This document shows, one piece after another, positions 34,608-40,329 of a DNA stretch of 64,000 nucleotides (the stretch's first letter is position 1; every line of letters begins with the position of its first letter). The notes beneath the pieces were generated by a model. The model worked only from the letters and a program-made list of their open reading frames with translations. It was not told the DNA's origin and did not search any database. Origin of the DNA: an uncultured Acetatifactor sp. (GTDB lineage Bacteria > Bacillota > Clostridia > Lachnospirales > Lachnospiraceae); assembly GCF_910585425.1 (NCBI RefSeq), contig NZ_CAJUCP010000010.1:49191-113190 (forward strand). Direction: 5' to 3'. The position numbers and the translations under genes are program-made.

Positions 34608-35384
34608 ATGGCACATATGCAGAATATCCTGGAACTGAAGAACATCGGCTATTCCTACCACAGTCTCCACGGGGAGACGAAAGCGCTGCAGGACATCTCC
34701 TTCGGCGTCAGAGAGGGGGAGTTCATCGCCATCGTGGGGCCCAGCGGCTGCGGCAAGTCCACCCTGCTGTCCATCATCGCAGGGCTCCTGTCCCCGGAGG
34801 AAGGGACGATCGTGGTGAACAATCCCGACGGCTCCCTGCACTATCCGAAGATAGGCTACATGCTCCAGCGGGACCACCTGTTCGAGTGGCGCACTGTCTA
34901 CCGGAACGTGACCTTAGGGCTTGAATTGAACCATAAAATGACGCCGGAACGCCTGGAGGCGGTAGACCGGCTCCTGAAGGACTACGGGCTGGACAAATTC
35001 AGGGATAAGCGCCCTGACGAGCTGTCCGGCGGCATGAAGCAGCGGGCGGCGCTGATACGGACGCTGGCTCTGGAGCCCCAGCTTCTCCTGCTGGATGAGC
35101 CCTTCAGCGCCCTGGACTATCAGACCAGGCTTTTCGTGTCCGCAGACATCTGCAGGCTGATCCGGGCCGCGGGGAAGACCATGGTCATCATCACCCACGA
35201 CCTGTCGGAAGCCATCAGCCTGGCCGACCGGATCATCGTCCTGTCCGGCCGTCCGGCCGTGGTCAAAAATGAGGTAAGCGTACATCTGACGCTGGCGGAC
35301 GATTCTCCGCTGGCCGCGAGGAACGCTCCCGAGTTCCAGCAGTATTTCAATATGCTATGGGAGGATCTGACACATGAAAGCTGA
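34608..35384 (+). CDS. ABC importer ATP-binding protein, nitrate/sulfonate/riboflavin-type
   Basis: ATPase of 258 residues in the TauB/SsuB-like group: ILELKNIGYSYHSLHGETKA, Walker A GPSGCGKSTL (~43-52), signature LSGGMKQRAALIRTLAL, Walker B LLLLDEPFSALD and switch IITHDLSEAI. The group powers uptake of nitrate, sulfonates or pyrimidine/thiamine precursors, always with a periplasmic-type binding protein, and none is encoded here. The start could be ATG 34608 or 34617; no strong ribosome site decides. It overlaps the permease gene by 11 bases. Confidence 0.93.
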   Translation: MAHMQNILELKNIGYSYHSLHGETKALQDISFGVREGEFIAIVGPSGCGKSTLLSIIAGLLSPEEGTIVVNNPDGSLHYPKIGYMLQRDHLFEWRTVYRNVTLGLELNHKMTPERLEAVDRLLKDYGLDKFRDKRPDELSGGMKQRAALIRTLALEPQLLLLDEPFSALDYQTRLFVSADICRLIRAAGKTMVIITHDLSEAISLADRIIVLSGRPAVVKNEVSVHLTLADDSPLAARNAPEFQQYFNMLWEDLTHES

Positions 35385-36219
35385 ACTGACAACGGATTCC
35401 GGAAAAAGGAAAAAGGCTTCCCCCGAATTGACCAGGCAGGAGGAGTTCATCAGAAAACACAGAAGGCACCACCATGAAATCGCTTCCTGGCGCACGCTCA
35501 TCTTCGTCCTCTTTATCGTCCTGTGGGAGGTCAGCGCCAACCGGAAGTGGATCGACAGTTTCTTCTTCTCCAGCCCCAGCCGTGTGGCGCGCTGCTTCGT
35601 GGACCAGATCAGGCACAATGCCATGCTCTCCCACATCGGTGTTACGCTGCTGGAGACAGTGCTGAGCTTCCTGCTGGTGATCGCGTTCAGCCTCCTGATA
35701 TCCACGCTGCTGTGGCACTCCAGGAAGCTGTCCGAGATACTGGAGCCCTACCTGGTGGTGCTCAACAGTCTGCCGAAATCGGCTCTGGCGCCGCTGTTCA
35801 TCGTCTGGCTGGGCACCGGCACCCGGACGATCATCGTGGCCGGCATGTCCGTGGCGGTCTTCGGCTCCATCATCAGCTTCTACACGGGCTTCCAGCAGGT
35901 GGACAGCGAGAAGATCACCCTAATCTACACCCTGGGGGGCGCAAGGCGGGACGCCTTCCTGAAGGTGGTGCTGCCGGGCTCCGTGCCCATCCTGCTCAGC
36001 ACCGCCAAGGTGAACATCGGGCTGGCGCTGGTGGGGGTCATCATCGGGGAATTCCTGGCGGCCAGGCGGGGGCTTGGGTATCTGATTATCTACGGCTCCC
36101 AGGTGTTCCAACTGGACATGGTGATCACCAGCATCATCGTGCTGTGCGTCATCGCCCTGGGCTTCTACAAGTCCATCCAGGCCATCGAGCACCAGATCCG
36201 GATACGGTTCAAGATGTAA
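35374..36219 (+). CDS. ABC importer permease, nitrate/sulfonate type
   Basis: Permease of 281 residues in the SsuC/TauC/NrtB family, with a basic N-terminal cytoplasmic extension (residues ~1-40, HRRHHHEIAS) and six membrane helices. The EAA-like loop for ATPase contact is around SEKITLIYTLGGARRDAFLKVVLPGS (~188-213). It overlaps the ATPase gene by 11 bases. The substrate-binding protein is missing from the window, so the pair may use one encoded elsewhere. After the stop, AAGGCC/GGCCTT at 36231-36257 forms a possible hairpin without a T-run. Confidence 0.93.
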   Translation: MKAELTTDSGKRKKASPELTRQEEFIRKHRRHHHEIASWRTLIFVLFIVLWEVSANRKWIDSFFFSSPSRVARCFVDQIRHNAMLSHIGVTLLETVLSFLLVIAFSLLISTLLWHSRKLSEILEPYLVVLNSLPKSALAPLFIVWLGTGTRTIIVAGMSVAVFGSIISFYTGFQQVDSEKITLIYTLGGARRDAFLKVVLPGSVPILLSTAKVNIGLALVGVIIGEFLAARRGLGYLIIYGSQVFQLDMVITSIIVLCVIALGFYKSIQAIEHQIRIRFKM

Positions 36220-36288
36220 TATCACAAGGCCAAAAAAGCATATGCTTTCCGGCCTTACATATGCGCCTGTTCAGGCCAGTCGTTTTTT

Positions 36289-36301
36289 GTCTTCTTCAGA
36301 C
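36289..36301. promoter_or_regulatory. candidate XRE operator 1
   Basis: GTCTTCTTCAGAC, the palindrome GTCT-N5-AGAC. A second copy with the same arms lies at 36345-36357. Confidence 0.45.
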
Positions 36302-36344
36302 GATTTCATAATAACATCGAACTGCTCATCTGTCAATCATTTTT

Positions 36345-36357
36345 GTCTTTTTAAGAC
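36345..36357. promoter_or_regulatory. candidate XRE operator 2
   Basis: GTCTTTTTAAGAC, with arms GTCTT/AAGAC, 18 bases upstream of the -35 box of the repressor promoter. A half-site CAAGACA follows the -10 box (36403-36409). The spacing suits a repressor that controls its own promoter. Confidence 0.5.
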
Positions 36358-36374
36358 ATTTTTCAAAAAATATC

Positions 36375-36403
36375 TTGCATTATATATCAGAATATTGTAC
36401 AAT
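36375..36403 (+). promoter_or_regulatory. sigma-A promoter of the XRE/nuclease operon
   Basis: TTGCAT (36375-36380), 17-base spacer, TACAAT (36398-36403), 27 bases before the ATG. Confidence 0.7.
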
Positions 36404-36429
36404 CAAGACAATTAGTTGGAGGTAATGTA

Positions 36430-36822
36430 ATGGAAATGGCGGAAAGGATAAAAGAAAGACGAAAAGCAATGGGTTACACCCAAACAGAACTTGGTGAAAA
36501 GCTAGGCCTGCAGGCATCTGCCATAGCAAAATATGAAAATGGCCGTGTCGAGAACATCAAAAGAAGCACTATTGCAGACATGGCGGAAGTTCTTGGATGC
36601 TCACCATCTTATTTAATGGGATGGTCTGATTCCGCAGAAGACATAAAAGGCAAGGATGACCCCTTAACCCTTGATGAAATGCCGACATCGGAGCAATTGG
36701 AATTGATGCGGTTCAGCAGGATCAAAACATATTATGAAATGCTCAACGACATAGGAAAACACGTTGCCGCAGAGAGGGTAAAGGAGCTGACAGAGGTGCC
36801 ACGATATGTCCAGGAAGAATGA
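36430..36822 (+). CDS. XRE-family repressor of the PBECR module
   Basis: Phage-type repressor of 130 residues. The Cro/CI helix-turn-helix covers residues ~5-65 (ERIKERRKAMGYTQTELGEK, LGLQASAIAKYENGRVENIK, ADMAEVLGCSPSYLMGWSD), followed by a short helical C-terminal part (~85-130) without a LexA-like protease. GGAGGTAATGTA precedes the ATG. The base composition is plainly AT-richer than the ABC genes next to it, a sign of transfer. The 3' end meets the nuclease-like gene, so it may act as the control (antitoxin-like) partner. Confidence 0.88.
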   Translation: MEMAERIKERRKAMGYTQTELGEKLGLQASAIAKYENGRVENIKRSTIADMAEVLGCSPSYLMGWSDSAEDIKGKDDPLTLDEMPTSEQLELMRFSRIKTYYEMLNDIGKHVAAERVKELTEVPRYVQEE

Positions 36823-36845
36823 AATCTGAGGAAAGGTGGATTGTC

Positions 36846-37217
36846 ATGTTACGAAAGAAAATCGGTATCTTCTCCGAAAAAGTAATAAATGCGTTAGAGT
36901 TGGACATTCCAGTCGGGACGCCGATATACATAGCCGATTCGAATATAGCGCATATGAAAGCTTCCCACCCCGAGGATTTCAGGAAATATGGCGGCGATAT
37001 GGAATCAATCATCGCCAATCCGGACTATGTCGGGAAAAACGCCGCTGACGATTCGATTGAGTTCGCAAAAGAGTACATCCTGAACGGGGATTTTGTTAAA
37101 GTCGCTGTACGGATAAGCCTAAAGAGCATCTATTACGCCCGTTCCCTATACACGCTGAACCCCAACCGGGTAAGGAATTTCATAGCAAAAGGCACAATGA
37201 AAAAACTTGACAAATAA
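36846..37217 (+). CDS. PBECR-type (Barnase/EndoU/ColicinE5/RelE-like) nuclease domain protein
   Basis: Small protein of 123 residues that I match from memory to the phage-Barnase-EndoU-ColicinE5/D-RelE-like nuclease families (closest to PBECR3): KIGIFSEKVINALELDIPVG, TPIYIADSNIAHMKASHPED, ANPDYVGKNAADDSIEFAKE, VKVAVRISLKSIYYARSLYT and the tail NRVRNFIAKGTMKKL. Candidate catalytic residues are the histidines in IAHMKASH and the late Arg/Ser/Tyr. Predicted RNase activity is inference. ATG 36846 follows AGGAAAGGTGG; ATG 36819 overlaps the repressor stop but has no proper site. It is directly followed by the small RNA promoter. Confidence 0.72.
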   Translation: MLRKKIGIFSEKVINALELDIPVGTPIYIADSNIAHMKASHPEDFRKYGGDMESIIANPDYVGKNAADDSIEFAKEYILNGDFVKVAVRISLKSIYYARSLYTLNPNRVRNFIAKGTMKKLDK

Positions 37218-37234
37218 GCAGAATATAGTATAAT
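37207..37234 (+). promoter_or_regulatory. strong sigma-A promoter of the structured small RNA
   Basis: TTGACA (37207-37212), 16-base spacer, TATAAT (37229-37234), both consensus. The -35 box lies inside the last codons of the nuclease-like gene (CTTGACAAATAA). Confidence 0.82.
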
Positions 37235-37240
37235 GAGGTC

Positions 37241-37376
37241 GTAAGGACACAAGATATACTGAATGAAAGCAGAGGACGGAACGGGCAGCCGTCACCCAAG
37301 TTGGAGATGTGGGAACAGTCACCCCACCTATTTCATTCAGTATTTTAAGCCCCCGCAGCAATGCGGGGGCTTTTCA
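37241..37376 (+). ncRNA. structured small RNA downstream of the PBECR gene
   Basis: A ~135-base transcript is bounded by the consensus promoter and a strong terminator and contains no open frame with a ribosome site. The 13-base arm ATACTGAATGAAA (37256-37268) pairs perfectly with TTTCATTCAGTAT (37331-37343), closing a domain with two inner hairpins: GACGG/CCGTC (37275-37279 with 37289-37293) and GTGGG/CCCAC (37309-37313 with 37323-37327). GTCACCC is present twice (37291-37297, 37318-37324). I do not recognise it as a known class. It may be the RNA partner of the adjacent nuclease, a cis regulator, or an independent sRNA. Confidence 0.65.
37347..37376 (+). terminator. terminator of the small RNA
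   Basis: Perfect 11-pair stem AAGCCCCCGCA (37347-37357) with TGCGGGGGCTT (37362-37372), tetraloop GCAA, followed by a short T-run. Confidence 0.9.
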
Positions 37377-37430
37377 TACCAGTATTCCCGGACACTGAAC
37401 GGAGAAGCCTGCTGTTGTAAAGCAGATATA

Positions 37431-37481
37431 CAAAAAGCTGCAAACCCTTGATTTCACTGGAAAATCTTTGGATTTGCGGCT
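37431..37481 (-). terminator. terminator after tRNA-Thr
   Basis: On the minus strand AGCCGCAAATCC (37470-37481) pairs with GGGTTTGCAGCT (37436-37447) with one mismatch and one G-U pair, then TTTTTG. Confidence 0.7.
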
Positions 37482-37493
37482 TTCTCCGCGAAA

Positions 37494-37565
37494 GCTTCTG
37501 ACGGGACTCGAACCCGTGATCTATTGATTACGAATCAATCGCTCTACCAACTGAGCCACAGAAGC
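37494..37565 (-). tRNA. tRNA-Thr (anticodon CGU)
   Basis: Read minus, the gene folds as a standard cloverleaf: acceptor GCTTCTG with CAGAAGC, D-arm GCTC-AGTTGGTA-GAGC, anticodon arm ATTGA-TTCGTAA-TCAAT (anticodon CGT in DNA), T-arm ACGGG-TTCGAGT-CCCGT. CCA is not encoded. It has its own promoter and terminator. Confidence 0.96.
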
Positions 37566-37587
37566 CTGTTCCGCAGAACCGAATATC

Positions 37588-37616
37588 ATTATACAAGCTT
37601 TTCCCGTATTTTGCAA
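37588..37616 (-). promoter_or_regulatory. promoter of tRNA-Thr
   Basis: Read minus: TTGCAA (37611-37616), 17-base spacer, TATAAT (37588-37593), 22 bases before the tRNA 5' end. Confidence 0.8.
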
Positions 37617-37661
37617 CTGTTTTTTTTGCTTTTTTCAAATTTTATGGTTTTCCGCGCTATT

Positions 37662-38558
37662 CTATCCTAATTTCCCGTCAATATGCACATCCAACTGGTC
37701 ATACGCAATCTCGATCCCGCACTCATCCAGCCTCAGCTTGCACGCCTCCGTGACGCGCCACTTGCCCTGCCAGAAGTCCTCCTGCCTGAACCAGCACCTC
37801 ACGCCCAGCACCACGGAGGAGCTGCCCAGCTCGGACACGAAGACCAGCATGTCCCGGTCCTTCAGCACCGCCTCATCCTCCTCCAGTATCCCGGCCAGCA
37901 CCGCCTTGGCCCTCCTCAGATCCGCCCTGTAGGAGATGCCCACCGTCACGTCCATCCGCCGCACCTCCTGCATGGTGATGTTCACCAGGCTGTTGTTGGC
38001 CAGATTGCCGTTGGGCAGGATGACGGTCTGGTTGTCCGGGGTCAGGAGCTTGGTGTAGAAAATCTGGATCTCCGTCACCGTGCCCTCCTGGTTGGAATAG
38101 CTCTCCTTAATGTAGTCCCCCACCCGGAAGGGCTTCAGGGCCAGTATCAGCACGCCCCCCGCCAGATTGGACAGGCTGCCCTGGACCGCCAGGCCGATGG
38201 CCACGCCGGCGGAGCCCAGCACTGCCACCACGCTGGCCGCGTCCAGCCCGAAGGAGGACGCCAACCCCATGACCAGCACCACGTACAGGGTGGCCTTGAC
38301 GAAGGAATCCACGAACTGTATCACCCCCAGCTCTGCGCCCGCCCGCTCCATGGGTTTTCTGACGATTTTTCGTATTAATTTAATTACTTTTACGCCTATC
38401 AAAAAAAACAGCGCAGCCAGCAGGATGCGCAGCCCAAGGTTCAGGGCCTTCTCCGGAAGCGTGCCCAGGAATTCCTGAACCGCCCCTTTCCGTATCTGCT
38501 CCTCCACGCCCTCCATGATGCTGCCAGTGGCCGCCGCCAATCCATAATGTATCGTCAT
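37662..38558 (-). CDS. mscS: small-conductance mechanosensitive channel, MscS family
   Basis: Membrane channel of 298 residues that opens on osmotic downshock. Three N-terminal hydrophobic segments end in the pore helix (VVAVLGSAGVAIGLAVQGSL, alanine/glycine pattern, then SNLAGGVLILALKPFRVGDY); the cytoplasmic vestibule follows (GTVTEIQIFYTKLLTPDNQT, VILPNGNLANNSLVNIT). ATG 38558 is chosen with GGATGATGG upstream; ATG 38579 is possible. It starts 58 bases after the ATPase-AbrB gene and may be read from the same transcript. Confidence 0.94.
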   Translation of the reverse strand: MTIHYGLAAATGSIMEGVEEQIRKGAVQEFLGTLPEKALNLGLRILLAALFFLIGVKVIKLIRKIVRKPMERAGAELGVIQFVDSFVKATLYVVLVMGLASSFGLDAASVVAVLGSAGVAIGLAVQGSLSNLAGGVLILALKPFRVGDYIKESYSNQEGTVTEIQIFYTKLLTPDNQTVILPNGNLANNSLVNITMQEVRRMDVTVGISYRADLRRAKAVLAGILEEDEAVLKDRDMLVFVSELGSSSVVLGVRCWFRQEDFWQGKWRVTEACKLRLDECGIEIAYDQLDVHIDGKLG

Positions 38559-38616
38559 GAATCCATCATCCTTTCCCATGCCTCTTCCCGGTCTGCCGCT
38601 GGACACGGCTGTCCGC

Positions 38617-39633
38617 TCATGCGTCCTCTTCCGGTTCCTTCCCGCCCGGCGGGGAGGCCTTCTCCTTCGTGCCCCGGATCCGCCCCTGCTTCGCCCGCTG
38701 TCTCCCCGTCCCGTCGCCTGCCGGTTCTTTATCCGGCTCCTCCTCGGGGGCGCTGATAACCACTTTTCCGTCTTCTATCTCCATGCGCACCTTGTTCCCC
38801 GAGACGCCCAGGCTCTCCAGGAATTCCCTGGGAATCTGGACCCGCCCGGCCTTGTCCAGCACGGCATACTCATCGTGGGCCTCCTCGAACATGCCGATGG
38901 AATCCAGCCTGTCCGCATAGCTCTGCTTCACGATCATCTCGCTGCTGGTCTTCCCGTCCCGGATGGCCACCACCCTGCTCACCTTCTTGGACAGCATCCG
39001 GTCGTGGGTCACGATGACGATCGTCAGCCCCAGGTTCTTGTTCAGGTCCCGGAACACATCCAGGATATAGTTGCCTGTCTTCGTATCCACGGAACCAGTG
39101 GGCTCGTCCGCCAGCAGGATCCTCGGATCGTTGGCCAGGGCGATGGCGATGGCGATACGCTGCTGCTCCCCGCCGGAGAGCTGGTTCAGGCGGCTGTCCT
39201 TTTTATGGCCCATGCCCACCATCTCCAGCAGCTCCAGGGCACGCTCCCTGCGCTGCCTCTCATTCTTCCCGCCGGTGAACCGCATGGGCATCTGCACATT
39301 CTGGCAGGCACTGAGGTAGGGAAGCAGGTTCCTTGCATTATTCTGCCACACAAAGCCTACGGTATTCCGTTTATATTCCACCAGTTCCTTTTCATTTAAT
39401 TTGAACAGGTTCTTGCCGTCCACGGTGAGCTTGCCGGCAGAAGGGCGGTCCAGGCCTCCCACCATGTTCAGGAAGGTGGACTTGCCGCTGCCGCTGTTGC
39501 CGATGATGGCCATCAGCTCCCCGGCGGCGATATTGAGCTCCAGCCCCTGGAGGGCCAGGACTTCCAGGTCCTTCGTCTTATAGATCTTCACCAGATTCTC
39601 ACAGATAATGATATCCTCACCCAACAAACTCAC
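38617..39633 (-). CDS. LolD/MacB-type ABC ATPase with C-terminal AbrB-like domain
   Basis: ATPase of 338 residues. The ABC domain fills ~1-230 with Walker A GNSGSGKSTF, signature LSGGEQQRIAIAIAL, Walker B ILLADEPTGSVD and switch IVTHD. After it, residues ~254-296 read VLDKAGRVQIPREFLESLGV then NKVRMEIEDGKVVIS, the swapped-hairpin AbrB/MazE/SpoVT pattern, then a charged Gly/Lys/Glu/Pro tail to 338. The domain may dimerise or bind DNA. The start is GTG 39633, overlapping the upstream ATPase gene by 17 bases; a nearby TTG is an alternative. It partners the permease at 40330-43176. Confidence 0.9.
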   Translation of the reverse strand: MSLLGEDIIICENLVKIYKTKDLEVLALQGLELNIAAGELMAIIGNSGSGKSTFLNMVGGLDRPSAGKLTVDGKNLFKLNEKELVEYKRNTVGFVWQNNARNLLPYLSACQNVQMPMRFTGGKNERQRRERALELLEMVGMGHKKDSRLNQLSGGEQQRIAIAIALANDPRILLADEPTGSVDTKTGNYILDVFRDLNKNLGLTIVIVTHDRMLSKKVSRVVAIRDGKTSSEMIVKQSYADRLDSIGMFEEAHDEYAVLDKAGRVQIPREFLESLGVSGNKVRMEIEDGKVVISAPEEEPDKEPAGDGTGRQRAKQGRIRGTKEKASPPGGKEPEEDA

Positions 39634-40291
39634 CGTCCTCCAACTGGTAGACCACGTCCCCGATTTCCATCAGCCCCGTATCATGAGTGGTCATGACGAT
39701 CGTCACGCCCTCCGAAGCCGCCAGCTCCTTGAATATCTTCACCACCTGCAGGCCCGTGTTGGTGTCCAGCTCCGCCGTGGGCTCATCCGCGAACAGGACT
39801 TCCGGCCTGTGGGCAATGGCCCTGGCGATAGCCACCCGCTGCTGCTCCCCGCCGGAAAGCTCCTGGGGCAGATGCGCCAGCCTGCTGCCCAGCCCCACCA
39901 TCTTCAGGCACTCCTCCACCCGTTCCCTGCGGTTGCCCTTGTACTTAGCCAGCCGCAGGGCGAATTCCACGTTCTCATAAGCGGTCATCATAGGCACCAG
40001 GGCCACGGACTGGAACACGAAGCCTATCTTCCTGCGCCGCAGAAGCCCCCGCTCCTTCTCGCTCATCTCCACGATGTTGCTGCCCTGGAGGAATACCTCC
40101 CCTTCCGAAGGGTAATCCAGGGCGCTCAGGATATTCATCAGCGTGGTCTTCCCCGAGCCCGACCTTCCTTTCAGGATGGCCAGCTGTCCCCTGGCGATCT
40201 CCAGGTCCAGCCCCTTCAGGGCCCAGAACGTATCGCCTCCCGCCACAGGGAAGCCCTTTCTGATCCCCTTTGCCGAAATAATCTTCTCCAT
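39617..40291 (-). CDS. LolD/MacB-type ABC ATPase
   Basis: ATPase of 224 residues with Walker A GRSGSGKTTL, signature LSGGEQQRVAIARAIA, Walker B VLFADEPTAELD and switch TTHD. It is a second ATPase for the same FtsX-like permease, so the transporter may work with a heterodimeric ATPase pair. ATG 40291 is chosen because GAGAGG stands six bases before it; ATG 40309 is possible. It starts 38 bases after the permease stop. Confidence 0.93.
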   Translation of the reverse strand: MEKIISAKGIRKGFPVAGGDTFWALKGLDLEIARGQLAILKGRSGSGKTTLMNILSALDYPSEGEVFLQGSNIVEMSEKERGLLRRRKIGFVFQSVALVPMMTAYENVEFALRLAKYKGNRRERVEECLKMVGLGSRLAHLPQELSGGEQQRVAIARAIAHRPEVLFADEPTAELDTNTGLQVVKIFKELAASEGVTIVMTTHDTGLMEIGDVVYQLEDGEFVG

Positions 40292-40329
40292 GGAACGCCT
40301 CTCTTCCATATGCCAGTCTTCTCCATATG

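Noticed and set aside
36231..36257. Terminator after the ABC importer permease
   Set aside because: AAGGCC and GGCCTT enclose a shorter palindrome, but no T-run follows on the plus strand, so I did not list it as a terminator.
37297..37304. Extra hairpin CCAA-G-TTGG in the small RNA
   Set aside because: The loop would be a single base, so the stem cannot form; it was left out of the model.
36220..37565. Integrated element with att repeats at tRNA-Thr
   Set aside because: The XRE/PBECR islet lies at the 3' end of the tRNA, as an integrative element would, but I found no second copy of the tRNA 3' sequence and no integrase. Only the composition supports transfer.
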